The position numbers and the translations under genes were made by a program. The notes below the pieces were generated by a model that was given only the letters and a program-made list of their open reading frames with translations, searched no databases and was not told where the DNA came from. A stretch of DNA of 64,000 nt, from contig OY764903.1 in the NCBI GenBank assembly GCA_963668605.1, positions 7,293,660 through 7,357,659 of the forward strand, given 5' to 3'. This document shows positions 24,636 through 34,294 of the stretch, piece by piece (within the stretch, counting starts at the first letter, position 1; every line of letters begins with the position of its first letter). Source of the stretch: G963668605 sp963668605 (GTDB lineage Bacteria; Acidobacteriota; Terriglobia; Bryobacterales; Bryobacteraceae).

Positions 24636-25550
24636 ATGCAACTCGGCTTTGTCAGCGCCATACTTCCGGACCTCTCTCTCGAAGCGGTCCTCTCTAATGC
24701 CGCGGCCACCGGCTATCAGTGCGTCGAACTAATGTGCTGGCCCATGGGCAAAGCCGAGCGCCGTTACGCCGGCGTGACGCACATCGATGCCGCCGCGCTG
24801 GACCGCGGCGAGGCGGCGCGTATTCTGGACGCGACCTCGTCTGCAGGCGTCTCGATCAGCGGACTGGGCTACTACCCGAATCCGCTGGTGCCGGACGCGG
24901 CCGAGGCCGAAGTCTACATCGCTCACATTCGTAAGGTGATCCTGGCCGCGGAACTGCTCGGCGTCGCCGTCGTGAACACCTTCATCGGGCGCGATTGGAC
25001 CCGTTCGGTCGACGACAACTGGCCGCGCTTCCGCGCAGTCTGGCCGCCGCTGGTGAGCTTCGCCGCCGATCACGGCGTCAAGATCGCCATTGAGAACTGC
25101 CCCATGTTTTTCTCGAGTGACGAGTGGCCCGGCGGCAAGAACCTGGCGCACAGTCCGGCCGTCTGGCGCCGGATGTTCGCGGAGATTCCGGCCGCGAATT
25201 TCGGCTTGAACTACGATCCGTCCCATATGATCTGGCAGCAGATGGACTACATCAAGCCGTTGCGCGAATTCGCCAGCCGCATTTTTCACGTCCATCTGAA
25301 AGATGCTCGCGTCGACCGCGACCGCCTGGACGACGCCGGCATCCTCGCGACGCCGCTCGCTTTCCATACGCCCAAGTTGCCAGGTCTCGGTGATGTCGAT
25401 TGGGGCCGCTTCTTTTCGGTGCTGGGCGAGACCGGCTACCAGGGACCTGTCTGCGTCGAGGTGGAAGACCGCGCTTACGAAGGCTCGCTAGAGTTGCGCC
25501 AGGCGGCGTTGCGGCAGAGCTTGACCTATCTGCGCCAGTTCGTCGCTTGA
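24636..25550 (+). CDS. Sugar phosphate isomerase/epimerase-like TIM barrel
   Basis: A 304-residue AP-endonuclease-2/xylose-isomerase-like barrel without signal peptide. Seen: QLGFVSAILPDLSLEAVLSN at the start, CVELMCWP, the metal-ligand Glu in IAIENCPM, the NYDPSHMIWQ segment with Asp/His, FHVHLKDARV and the late VCVEVED. These residues form the usual Glu/Asp/His/Glu metal site of the family. The substrate is unknown. Third gene of the GntR-deoC unit, so it likely interconverts a ketose/aldose intermediate before or after the aldolase step. Confidence 0.88.
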   Translation: MQLGFVSAILPDLSLEAVLSNAAATGYQCVELMCWPMGKAERRYAGVTHIDAAALDRGEAARILDATSSAGVSISGLGYYPNPLVPDAAEAEVYIAHIRKVILAAELLGVAVVNTFIGRDWTRSVDDNWPRFRAVWPPLVSFAADHGVKIAIENCPMFFSSDEWPGGKNLAHSPAVWRRMFAEIPAANFGLNYDPSHMIWQQMDYIKPLREFASRIFHVHLKDARVDRDRLDDAGILATPLAFHTPKLPGLGDVDWGRFFSVLGETGYQGPVCVEVEDRAYEGSLELRQAALRQSLTYLRQFVA

Positions 25551-25556
25551 TTCCGT

Positions 25557-27035
25557 TCAGTCCGTGTTGTTGTTCCAGACCAGTTGCACATGGTCCCGGT
25601 CCGCGGAATTCCTGTCGTCCCGGTACGCGCTGCCGCTTCCTGTCCATGCGACGGAGCCGGCAGCGGGCCAACTGGTGACGAGTATATTCGTCAACTCCGA
25701 ATCTCCCGGCCGGGCGTCTTGTACCCACACTCCGCCGTTGGCTTCGCGAAACGCTGCCAGCAGATTTCTCGCAAAGGCGGATTCCATCGACCGGTCCATG
25801 ATTACATTGGCGGCCGTGTGCTTCGATACGCTCACGACATCGCGAAAGAATTCCACGGTCACCAGTTCCTCGGGGATGCCTTGGCCGATGAACGCGTCCA
25901 GCAGCGTGAAGCCGTAGCGGTTGCCGTCGTGATGCAACTTGCGTACGGCGTAGCGCGCCGACAGCGGCAGAAATCGGATCTTGGTCGGTAAGGGCGCCTT
26001 AAGAAAATGCTTCTCCGCGATCTCGCGAATCACGGGATCGACATCGATGGCATCCACGCGCCGCACGCTCGCGAGTTGTGCCGCGTCCCGCGGAAAACAG
26101 AACCCCGCGGCGCCGATCACGAGCACGCTGTCCGCGCCGCTCTCGATGAGCGCTTTATTCGCCGCGCGTGCATAGGCGAAAGATGTCTCGCCGGTATCCA
26201 CGTAGATGCCGGAAGCGCGTCCTCCCCCCATCTCCATTACGCGCTCCAGTCGTCCGTCCCTGCGCGTGTCTTCAATGATCCGTATCGATTGATACGCGCT
26301 GTCGAACGAATAGAGTGCATCGCCGGGCGCAGCGAAAGCGTTGGCCGAGAGAATCGCGGCGAACGCGGCCGTGCCGAAGCCCAGCGCCTTTGCGGCGCGC
26401 AGGCGCCCGATGGCCATCGTTCCGGCGGCGACCGCCAGAATGCCGCACACCACGAACGAAGTGCGCGCTACGCCCATCGACGGAAACAGCCAGACGGGTG
26501 TGACGATCCCTCCGGCCACCGAACCCAGCGTGGAATAGAACAGTACTTTGCCCGACGCTTTGCCCGCCTTGCCATCCGCATTGGTCAACTCGGCCAGCAT
26601 CGGAACCGTCTGCGACGCGAGATAGATCGGTGCCAAAAAGAGCAGCGCCGCCGTTACGCCGATCGCCAGCGCAAGGCTCAATCCAGCATCGAGCAGTTTT
26701 CCGAGTAGAATCGCTTCCAGCGGAAACGCGACCGCTCCATACAACACAGCGGCCAGCAGCAGGTTGCGAGCCAGCGCGAGCCGTGTGCGCGCCGGGTCCC
26801 AGCGTGCCGATAGCGCGCCTCCGCGCCAATAGCCGGCGCTCAGGGCGAAAAGCACGACGCCGAGCATCACCCCCGTCAGCGTCATGCTGGAGCCGACAAC
26901 GGGAATCGCCAGGCGAATCGCGATCACTTCCACGGCAAGCGTTGAAAAGCCTTCGATGAAGGCGACGATCCAGGGTAGCGGAGAGAGGTCCCGGCTGGAG
27001 ATACTATCAGGAGAAAGATCTGGCTGCACTGTCAC
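25557..27035 (-). CDS. Membrane protein with spermidine-synthase-like domain
   Basis: About 492 residues. The N-terminal half has around seven hydrophobic segments (for example PWIVAFIEGFSTLAVEVIAI and AALLFLAPIYLASQTVPMLA), the C-terminal half a Rossmann-type methyltransferase/aminopropyltransferase fold (SVLVIGAAGFCFPRDAAQL, RVDAIDVDPVI, RFLPLSARYAVRKL). This fused MFS-like/spermidine synthase arrangement is common in bacteria; its reaction is unknown. The start is uncertain: I chose GTG at 27035 because upstream codons run into the divergent SDR gene; a second GTG lies two codons further. It is convergent with the isomerase gene, 6 bases apart. No functional link to the neighbours is evident. 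Confidence 0.8.
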   Translation of the reverse strand: MTVQPDLSPDSISSRDLSPLPWIVAFIEGFSTLAVEVIAIRLAIPVVGSSMTLTGVMLGVVLFALSAGYWRGGALSARWDPARTRLALARNLLLAAVLYGAVAFPLEAILLGKLLDAGLSLALAIGVTAALLFLAPIYLASQTVPMLAELTNADGKAGKASGKVLFYSTLGSVAGGIVTPVWLFPSMGVARTSFVVCGILAVAAGTMAIGRLRAAKALGFGTAAFAAILSANAFAAPGDALYSFDSAYQSIRIIEDTRRDGRLERVMEMGGGRASGIYVDTGETSFAYARAANKALIESGADSVLVIGAAGFCFPRDAAQLASVRRVDAIDVDPVIREIAEKHFLKAPLPTKIRFLPLSARYAVRKLHHDGNRYGFTLLDAFIGQGIPEELVTVEFFRDVVSVSKHTAANVIMDRSMESAFARNLLAAFREANGGVWVQDARPGDSELTNILVTSWPAAGSVAWTGSGSAYRDDRNSADRDHVQLVWNNNTD

Positions 27036-27195
27036 ATTATCGCGCCTGATCTCCGCGGAATCGGAGGCACTCGGGGGGCGGACGCCCGCGTCCGCGGGCG
27101 AGATCCCGCTCGCCCACTGCAAGCCCCGCACCAGAACCTGGGCCGGTTGCTGGCTCGGCCTGGTGATATCCTCGATCGAAGAAGGAGAGTGCCGA

Positions 27196-27957
27196 ATGCG
27201 CTTGGACGGCAGCGCTGTGCTGATCACTGGAGCGGCCTCGGGCATTGGCCGCGGCATCGCGCAACGCTTCCTCGAAGCAGGCGCCGCTGTGGCGATCTTT
27301 GACATCGACGGCGAGCGCGCCCGCGAGACCGCGCTCGAGCTAAGCGCGTTGGGCCGCGTGCTTGCGATCGAAGGCGATGTGGCCGACGAGAGTCACGTCG
27401 AGTCCGCTGTGCGCCAGACGGCCGCCGAGTTCGGCGGACTCGACATCCTGATCAACAACGCTGCGATCGAGACCGTGGGCACGGTCGAAGCGATGTCGGC
27501 CGTGGAGTGGGACCGCCTGCTCGCCGTCAACCTGAAGGGTTGCTTTCTTTTCGCGCGTCATTCCATTCCCGTGATGCGCCGGCGAGGCGGAGCGATCGTC
27601 AACATCTCCTCCGTGCATGCGTTTATTTCCTATCCCGCAACACCGGCCTACGATGCATCGAAGGCGGCGATGCTGGCCCTGACCCGCACGATGGCGCTCG
27701 ACCATGGCAGGGACGGCATCCGCGTAAATGCGATCTGTCCCGGCTACATCGACGCGCCGCTCTTGGAGAAGTGGCTCGAAACCGTGCCCGATCGCACGCA
27801 GGCGATGGCCGGTGTGTTGCGGCTCCATCCGCTCGGCCGCATCGGCACGCCGCGCGATGTCGCCGAGGCTGCGCTGTTCCTCGCTTCTCCGGCGGCCTCG
27901 TTTATCTCGGGCGCAACGCTGGTGGTCGACGGCGCGATGAGCGTGATCGGACACTGA
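27196..27957 (+). CDS. SDR-family NAD(P)-dependent oxidoreductase
   Basis: A 253-residue classical short-chain dehydrogenase. The cofactor motif is LITGAASGIGRGIA (residues 8-21), an acidic Asp in IFDID suggests NAD preference, followed by NNAA, the catalytic Ser in NISSVHAF and the YxxxK motif YDASK. The C-terminal PGYIDAPLLEKW and SFISGATLVVDGAMS are typical. Start: GGAG eight bases before the ATG. It probably oxidises a secondary alcohol or sugar. It precedes the YfaT-like gene by 15 bases on the same strand, though a shared function is not obvious. Confidence 0.93.
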   Translation: MRLDGSAVLITGAASGIGRGIAQRFLEAGAAVAIFDIDGERARETALELSALGRVLAIEGDVADESHVESAVRQTAAEFGGLDILINNAAIETVGTVEAMSAVEWDRLLAVNLKGCFLFARHSIPVMRRRGGAIVNISSVHAFISYPATPAYDASKAAMLALTRTMALDHGRDGIRVNAICPGYIDAPLLEKWLETVPDRTQAMAGVLRLHPLGRIGTPRDVAEAALFLASPAASFISGATLVVDGAMSVIGH

Positions 27958-27972
27958 AGCGGCTGGGCGGTT

Positions 27973-28650
27973 ATGATGGTGAGGCGAATGCACAGTCGCC
28001 GCGCGTTGTGCCTGATGATCGCCGCGGTTCTCCGCGCCAACTCCGCACCGGTCCTGGCCGCGCCCTCGGATCGCAAGGCGTTCCGCTCCTGGTTCACCTG
28101 GCTCTCCGAGTTGCTTTACTTCACGCCCGAGGCACGCCGCCCGCGCGACGTTTCCGATTGCTCGGCGTTGCTGCGCTTCGCCTACCGCGAGACCTTCCGA
28201 GCGCACACCGCCGAATGGGCGCGCAGTCTCGGTCTGGAATGGATGCCGCCGCTGCCGGAATTGAGCCTCGCAGCCCGTTCCGCCTCATTGTTTCTTACGG
28301 ACTCCGGCAGCCGGCACTTCGCCGACGCCGAAAATCTGATGCGCCACAACGCGTATCCGGTTGCGCGCGACACCGCCGCGGCGCTGCCCGGCGATCTCTT
28401 TTTCTACCGGCAACTTGTCGCCGCGCAGCCCTGGCATAGCATGGTTTATCTTGGCCCCAGCGCGTTTGAGCATTCACGCGAAACGTGCGTCGTCTATCAC
28501 ACCGGAGCCGTCGACGGAGGCCGCGGTTCAATTCGCCGGCCCACGCTCGCGGAACTCCACAAGCACCCCGAACCGCGCTGGCGCCCCCTGCCCGGCAACG
28601 GCAATTTTCTTGGCGTCTATCGCTGGAACCTCTTGCGTGAAACGGACTAA
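27973..28650 (+). CDS. DUF1175/YfaT-like secreted protein
   Basis: A 225-residue protein with an N-terminal signal-like region (residues 6-30). The conserved parts are DVSDCSALLRFAYRE, YPVARDTAAALPGDLFFYRQ and WHSMVYLG, which match DUF1175 (E. coli YfaT) and carry a Cys/His arrangement reminiscent of NlpC/P60 peptidases. That resemblance is my reading and not proof of activity. It directly precedes the alpha-2-macroglobulin gene, as in the E. coli yfa operon. Alternative start: the ATG at 27988, nearer to the signal peptide. Confidence 0.82.
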   Translation: MMVRRMHSRRALCLMIAAVLRANSAPVLAAPSDRKAFRSWFTWLSELLYFTPEARRPRDVSDCSALLRFAYRETFRAHTAEWARSLGLEWMPPLPELSLAARSASLFLTDSGSRHFADAENLMRHNAYPVARDTAAALPGDLFFYRQLVAAQPWHSMVYLGPSAFEHSRETCVVYHTGAVDGGRGSIRRPTLAELHKHPEPRWRPLPGNGNFLGVYRWNLLRETD

Positions 28651-28654
28651 TCCC

Positions 28655-31600
28655 ATGAGCCTTCGTCCCTGGCTACTCGCTTTCGCAGTACTCGCCTTAG
28701 GCGCTCCGGCGCAGGAGGATGAGAGCCGCGTCTACTTTTCGCTCAACACCGAAAAGCCGATCCGTCCCGGCGAGGCCGCGCAGGTGCGCGTCCAGGCTCA
28801 GGGTGTGCGGCAACTCGAGTTCCGGCTCTATCGCGTCAACGATCCCGTCCGCTTCTTCCGCCAGCTTGACGATCCACATCAGTTCAGCGGTGCGCCGCGG
28901 CGCACCCCGAAAGCGCGTACGCCTCTCGAAAAGTTCGCCGCCTGGAAACGAAGTTGGCGCTCGCGCTGGCGCGACGCCGTCCGCCTGCAATTCAGCGCCG
29001 CCGGCCGCCATTCGATTCGCGCAGCGTTGCACGGTGAGCCGCCGAAGAAGCCGCAGCCTGACTCTCCGAAGAAGGGCACTGGCTTCGCCGGCGTTCCGGT
29101 GCTGAACCCGCAGCAACTGGTGCGCTCCTGGACGCAACCGATTCAAACGCCGCGCAAGTGGGAAGCGGCGACGGTGCCCGTCGCGGTGAGCGACAAGGGT
29201 CTCTATGTGCTCGAGGCCACCGACGGCAAAAAACAGGCTTACACAATCCTCTCCGTCACCGATCTCGCGTTGATCACGAAGGCTTCGCCGGGCCGTCTGC
29301 TGGTGCGCGCCGTCGAACGATCGAGCGGCGCTCCCGTGGCCAGTTGCCCAGTGCAGGTTTACGACTCGCTGCGGCGCACGGACCTCGCGCGCGGCGAGAC
29401 GGCGAGTGATGGTTTGTTCGAGATGCCCGTTCCTTCCGCGCCTGACGAGGACGTCGTGGTGTTGGCCCAGCGCGGCGCCGATTTCGCGGTTGCAACGGTC
29501 GGCTCTTACGGTCTCTCGACCGGGAGCCGTTTCAACTTGACCGGCTATGTCTACACGGACCGTCCCATCTATCGCCCCGGCCATCCTGTGCATTTCCGCG
29601 CGATTCTCCGGACCATGGCCGGCGCGGACTACCGCCTTCCCGATCGATCCTCGGTGCGCGTAGAGATCGAAGATCCTGAAGGGAAATCGATTCTCAAGAA
29701 ACAGATCCCGCTTTCCAGTTTTGGTACTGCCGCGGGCGATCTCGCCTTGGCCGCCGATGCGCCGCTCGGTTATTACAGCGTCAGCGTGGGCCTCAGCGGC
29801 GAGCAAGACGAACGCAAAGCTTACGGCGGCTTTCACGTCGAAGAGTATCGCAAGCCCGATTACGAGGTGAAGGTCACGCCCGCGCAACGCCGCCTGGTGC
29901 AGGGCGGGAACGTGAAACTTGCCGTCGAAGCACGCTACTACTACGGCGAGCCTGTCGCGGGCGGTGGCGTAACCTACGTCGTGCATCGCAACCGTTACTG
30001 GGCGCCATGGTACGAGGCTAACGAAGCTTTCGACGAAGAGGACGGTGAAGGTTATGGCGGCGAACAGATCTCGGAACAGAAAGCCCGTCTGGATGCGCAA
30101 GGCCGCCTGGAAATCGACGTGCCGGCGCCGCGCGGCGATTTCGATGCGACGTACCGCATCGAGGCGCGCGTAACGGATTCTTCCAACCGCGAAATCTCCG
30201 GCGCGGGTTCCTTCGTAGCCACGCGCGGGCCGTTCTTTGTCACTGCGCAACCGGCGCGCTATGTCTATGGACCGGGCGACGCGGCGCGCGTAGTTGTCGA
30301 AACCCGCGACTACGACGGCAACGCCGTCCCCGGCATAGCCTTCCGTCTGGAGCTTGCGCTGCACCAGCGCCGCGGTTCCGCGCTTCCAGCCGTGCTCGTG
30401 CGCGAGGGCCGCACAGGCGGCGATGGCAAAGCTACCGTTGAGTTTCCCGCGCCGCCGAGTGGCGCGTACGACATGCGTACCGCGAGCCCGAATCCGATGG
30501 GCGGTGAGATTCGCGATACGTCGTGGCTGTGGGTTTCGGGCGCCTGGTCCGGCGGCGCCGACGTCGAACAGCGCATCCAGATTGTGCCCGACAGAAAATC
30601 CTACAAGCCCGGCGAGACCGCGAAACTGCTCATCGCGACCGGCGTTGAGAAATGCGATCTGTGGCTCTCGGTCGAAGGCAAGACGCTCTATTGGTCGAAG
30701 TTCCTTTCCGTCAAGGGCGGCACTGCAACGGTGGAATTGCCCATTGAGAGTTCGCACGCGCCGAACGTTTTCGTCGATGCCGTGTTCGTCAGCAACAACA
30801 CGCTCTACCGTGGCTCGAAGTCGCTCAGCGTTCCACCCGTTGAAAAGCAGATTCAGGTTGAGGTGCAGAGCGCCAAGGCCGAGTACAAGCCCGGCGAACC
30901 CGCCACCTTCACAGTGCTCGCGAAGGATTACAGCGGCAAGCCTGTCAGCGCGGAGTTCAGCCTCGGTGTCGTCGACGAAGCGATCTATGCCGTCAAGCGC
31001 GAGGCGCAACCCGACATCCTCAAGGTCTTCTACGGACGCACTTACAATCGCGTGCAGACCGACACGTCGATGGATTATTACTTCTCAGGCGAGGCCGGTA
31101 CGCGGCGCATGCAACTCGCGCATCTGCGCGCCTCGTCATCGCGCGCCCAGCTCAAGCCCGCGCGCATGGTCGAGCCCAGAATCCGCAAGAACTTTCCCGA
31201 TACCGCCTACTGGATCGCCGATCTGAAGACCGGCGCCGATGGGCGCGCACAAGCGCGGATGGCCTTTCCCGATTCGCTCACGACGTGGCGCACCACAACT
31301 CGCGGCGTGACCGCCGACAGCAAAGTCGGAGGCGCCGTGCAGCGCACCGTCGTGCGCAAGAACCTTCTCGTCACGATGGCCACTCCGCGCTTCCTCACCG
31401 AAGGCGACGAGGTGAACGTGCCTGTGATTGTGCGCAACTATCTGCCCAGCGAACAGAAGATCCAGGTTTCGCTCGCGGCGAAAGGCGTTGAGATGCTCTC
31501 CGGCGCTGCGGGAGAAATCACGGTTGCGCCCAAGGGCGAGGGCCGCGTCGATTACCGTATCCGGGCCAACGCCGTCGATCAGGCTGTACTCACGGCAACG

Positions 31601-33289
31601 GCACTGGGCGGTGTCGAGAGCGATGCGCTCGAACTCACGCTGCCGGTTGAGCCCTACGGGCTGAAGATCAGCGACGCCGCGCAGAAGCGCCTCGACGGTG
31701 CGAGCCAGAGCCACGGCTTCCCATTCGTATTTCCGGCTGAGGCTTCGCCCAACTGGCGCACCGTCACGGTCCACCTGACGCCCTCGGTGGCGGGCGCTGT
31801 CTTTGGCGCGCTCGAATATCTCATCAGTTATCCTTATGGCTGCACCGAACAAACGATGTCGAGCTTCCTGCCGAACGTCGTCGTCACCCAGGCTCTGAAG
31901 GAGTTGAACCTGCCTTCCACGATCGATCAAAAAGAGCTAAACAAAAAGGCGCGTGCCGGACTCGAACGCCTCTACGAATTTCAGCACGAGGACGGCGGTT
32001 GGGGTTGGTGGAAAGGCGACGCCAGCGATGCGTTCATGACCGCCTATGTGGCAGGCGGCTTGCAGCAGGCCATCGCCGCCGGCTATCTCGTCGAGGAGGA
32101 TCACCGCAATCGTGCAGGCGACGCGCTGGCCAGCCTGTTTGATGCGCCTGGACGCATGGCGCCCGATACGCGCGCCTACGCGCTCTACTCGCTCGCGCAA
32201 CTCGGCAAGGCTTCCAAGCCGCGCCTGGAGCGGGTTTGGAACGAGCGCGGCAAACTCACCAGCTTCGGTTGGGCGCTGCTCGGCCTCGCGTACTTACAGG
32301 TGCGTGACGGGCGCTCCGCCGACGTGGCCGGAGAACTTGCACGCCAGGCGAAGCAACGCGACGGCGAAACGTGGTGGGAATCCAACCGTGACGCGATGCT
32401 CGATTTCGAAACCGACAACTCGCTCGAAGCCACGGCCCTCGCACTCAAGTTCCTGGCTCGCGCGGAACCCGGCAGCGCGCTGATCGACGGCGCCGCACAA
32501 TGGCTCGTGAACCATCGCGATCAAGGCTACTACTGGTCTTCCACCAAGCGTACGGCCTTCGTCGTATTCGGCCTGACAGACGTGCTGAAACGTAGCGGCG
32601 AATTGAAACCCGACTATCGCGTGCGCGTGCTGATCAACGGCAAGGAGACGCTCAACAGGAAGTTCGACGCGGGCGATGCGCTCAAGCCCGAAGCCGTGAA
32701 ACTGCGCGTCCCGATCGACCCTAAGATTGCAAATCCGCAGGTGAGCGTGGAGAAGCAGGGCGCGGGCCGGCTCTACGCCTCCGTGCGCTGGGAGTACCGC
32801 GCCACGGGAGCGGGCAGCGTGCGCGCCCGGCCAGCGGAAAACGCAACGCGCCTCAATCGCAACTACTACCGCCTTTCCGCACTGAACGAAGGCGGCCGCA
32901 TCGTCTATGCCATGGAGCCGCTTGTGGGCCAGGCGCGCCCGGGCGATCTGATCGCCGTGCGCCTCTCGCTTTTCGGAGCTGCGGGGCAGCGCTATCTGCT
33001 CGTCGAAGATCTCATCCCCACCGGAGCCGAAGTTGTGCCGCGCGACGATCTCTACGAAATTCGCGGCAAACCCTCCTGGTGGCGCGGTTGGTATGAGCGC
33101 CGCGAGTTGCGCGATGCGCGCGTGACCTTCTTCCCATGGAGCATTCCGCGCGATGGACTCGAATACGTCTACCTGTTGCGCTTCACAAACGCCGGCCTGT
33201 TTCACGCCGCGCCCGCGCACGTCGAGCCTATGTACAGTCCCGGCACGATGAGTTGGAGTGAGCCCGCGATCCTGGAGGTGCGGCCATGA
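28655..33289 (+). CDS. Bacterial alpha-2-macroglobulin (YfaS type)
   Basis: A 1544-residue protease-trapping protein of the YfaS size class. A Sec signal peptide covers residues 1-19. MG-type beta-sandwich domains fill most of the chain, with the YTDRPIYRPGHPVHF segment and SLGVVDEAIYAV typical of the family. The thioester motif GCTEQ is intact with Cys1063 and Gln1066, so covalent trapping should be possible. After it lies the alpha/alpha-barrel thioester domain (GGWGWWKGDASDAFMTAYV). The C-terminal part includes a domain with PRDDLYEIRGKPSWW. It likely sits in the periplasm and inhibits proteases that enter a damaged cell. Its stop overlaps the next gene as ATGA. Confidence 0.95.
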   Translation: MSLRPWLLAFAVLALGAPAQEDESRVYFSLNTEKPIRPGEAAQVRVQAQGVRQLEFRLYRVNDPVRFFRQLDDPHQFSGAPRRTPKARTPLEKFAAWKRSWRSRWRDAVRLQFSAAGRHSIRAALHGEPPKKPQPDSPKKGTGFAGVPVLNPQQLVRSWTQPIQTPRKWEAATVPVAVSDKGLYVLEATDGKKQAYTILSVTDLALITKASPGRLLVRAVERSSGAPVASCPVQVYDSLRRTDLARGETASDGLFEMPVPSAPDEDVVVLAQRGADFAVATVGSYGLSTGSRFNLTGYVYTDRPIYRPGHPVHFRAILRTMAGADYRLPDRSSVRVEIEDPEGKSILKKQIPLSSFGTAAGDLALAADAPLGYYSVSVGLSGEQDERKAYGGFHVEEYRKPDYEVKVTPAQRRLVQGGNVKLAVEARYYYGEPVAGGGVTYVVHRNRYWAPWYEANEAFDEEDGEGYGGEQISEQKARLDAQGRLEIDVPAPRGDFDATYRIEARVTDSSNREISGAGSFVATRGPFFVTAQPARYVYGPGDAARVVVETRDYDGNAVPGIAFRLELALHQRRGSALPAVLVREGRTGGDGKATVEFPAPPSGAYDMRTASPNPMGGEIRDTSWLWVSGAWSGGADVEQRIQIVPDRKSYKPGETAKLLIATGVEKCDLWLSVEGKTLYWSKFLSVKGGTATVELPIESSHAPNVFVDAVFVSNNTLYRGSKSLSVPPVEKQIQVEVQSAKAEYKPGEPATFTVLAKDYSGKPVSAEFSLGVVDEAIYAVKREAQPDILKVFYGRTYNRVQTDTSMDYYFSGEAGTRRMQLAHLRASSSRAQLKPARMVEPRIRKNFPDTAYWIADLKTGADGRAQARMAFPDSLTTWRTTTRGVTADSKVGGAVQRTVVRKNLLVTMATPRFLTEGDEVNVPVIVRNYLPSEQKIQVSLAAKGVEMLSGAAGEITVAPKGEGRVDYRIRANAVDQAVLTATALGGVESDALELTLPVEPYGLKISDAAQKRLDGASQSHGFPFVFPAEASPNWRTVTVHLTPSVAGAVFGALEYLISYPYGCTEQTMSSFLPNVVVTQALKELNLPSTIDQKELNKKARAGLERLYEFQHEDGGWGWWKGDASDAFMTAYVAGGLQQAIAAGYLVEEDHRNRAGDALASLFDAPGRMAPDTRAYALYSLAQLGKASKPRLERVWNERGKLTSFGWALLGLAYLQVRDGRSADVAGELARQAKQRDGETWWESNRDAMLDFETDNSLEATALALKFLARAEPGSALIDGAAQWLVNHRDQGYYWSSTKRTAFVVFGLTDVLKRSGELKPDYRVRVLINGKETLNRKFDAGDALKPEAVKLRVPIDPKIANPQVSVEKQGAGRLYASVRWEYRATGAGSVRARPAENATRLNRNYYRLSALNEGGRIVYAMEPLVGQARPGDLIAVRLSLFGAAGQRYLLVEDLIPTGAEVVPRDDLYEIRGKPSWWRGWYERRELRDARVTFFPWSIPRDGLEYVYLLRFTNAGLFHAAPAHVEPMYSPGTMSWSEPAILEVRP

Positions 33290-33732
33290 AATTCTTCTCT
33301 GCTGCTGCAGCCCGCTTGTGGGCGCACAAATTGCTCTGGCTCGGCGAGATTGTTTTGCTGGGCGTGACCGGCGCGGTTGCCTATGGTTGGCTGGCCTTGC
33401 CCGTCGCTACCATATGGCATCTCATCGCGCATCTTCTGCTGGCCGGCGCTATCCTGGCTTTGCTCTATTTCGGACTGCGTCTGGCGGCACGCGCGCTCGG
33501 GCCCGCCGATTGGAAACGGGCGATTCACGCGCCGCAGTTCTGGATACTGGCGTTTGTCTGCATCGCTGCCGGTCTCTGGTTGCCGTTCCGTTTGATCTGG
33601 TGGATTCCCGTGTTCGACGCCCTGGCTGCGCAGGTTGCCAGCGCCGCACTTCGCTTCGCTGCGGCGTCTGTGCTTTTCACCGGAGCGATGTTGTGCTTGC
33701 TCGCCGCCGCTCGCGGCACAATGGAGGAGTAG
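33286..33732 (+). CDS. Small integral membrane protein, A2M-coupled
   Basis: A 148-residue protein with four hydrophobic segments, at about residues 15-38, 42-67, 84-108 and 112-142, and a basic loop around residue 75. I do not recognise a family. The start ATG overlaps the alpha-2-macroglobulin stop (ATGA), so synthesis is coupled to it; a role in anchoring or assisting the macroglobulin is possible but inferred from position alone. Confidence 0.75.
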   Translation: MKFFSAAAARLWAHKLLWLGEIVLLGVTGAVAYGWLALPVATIWHLIAHLLLAGAILALLYFGLRLAARALGPADWKRAIHAPQFWILAFVCIAAGLWLPFRLIWWIPVFDALAAQVASAALRFAAASVLFTGAMLCLLAAARGTMEE

Positions 33733-33736
33733 CGCT

Positions 33737-34294
33737 ATGGATCGCATTTACAGACTGCCCTATGACCGCGTAATTCGCTTGACCGAAGGCGACATCACGC
33801 GCATTCCGGCGGACGCGATCGTCAATGCGGCGAATTCGTCGCTGGCCGGCGGTGGCGGCGTCGACGGCGCAATCCATCGCGCCGGCGGGCCTGCGATCAT
33901 GGCCGAACTCGACCAGATCCGCGCTCACATCAGGCGTCTGCCTGCCGGTCACGCTGTCGCCACCTCAGCCGGGAATCTGCCTGCACGGTGGGTCTTTCAT
34001 GCCGTCGGCCCCGTTTATAACGACGGCCTCAGCGGCGAGCCGGAAGAACTCGCGTCTTGCTATCGTGTCTGTCTGGAAATGGCCGGGGAGCGCAACTGCC
34101 GCTCGCTCAGTTTTCCCGCGATCAGTACCGGCGTTTATCACTTTCCGTTTGATGCCGCGGCGTCAATTGCGGTGCGGGAAGTCAAAACTTTTCTGAATTC
34201 GCGCGCCTCCAGCGTCCAGGAAGTGATCTTCGTCCAATTTGGTTCGGATGCCTACGCCCGCTACCAGGCGCTATTCGATGCGTCCGGAGACTGA
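33737..34294 (+). CDS. Macrodomain protein (ADP-ribose hydrolase type)
   Basis: A 185-residue single macrodomain of the MacroD/O-acetyl-ADP-ribose deacetylase type. Key parts are EGDITRIPADAIVNAANSSL, the GGGGVDGAIHRAGG loop with the catalytic-type Asp, WVFHAVGP and the phosphate-loop SFPAISTGVYHFP. Start: GGAGG lies 9 bases before the ATG. No signal peptide, so cytoplasmic. It probably removes ADP-ribose from proteins or deacetylates O-acetyl-ADP-ribose. Its 3' end overlaps that of the convergent SpoIID gene by 24 bases. Confidence 0.94.
   Translation: MDRIYRLPYDRVIRLTEGDITRIPADAIVNAANSSLAGGGGVDGAIHRAGGPAIMAELDQIRAHIRRLPAGHAVATSAGNLPARWVFHAVGPVYNDGLSGEPEELASCYRVCLEMAGERNCRSLSFPAISTGVYHFPFDAAASIAVREVKTFLNSRASSVQEVIFVQFGSDAYARYQALFDASGD

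Noticed and set aside
28697..31009. A 770-codon minus-strand frame
   Set aside because: Antisense shadow of the alpha-2-macroglobulin gene in GC-rich DNA; Arg/Ala-rich with no family pattern.
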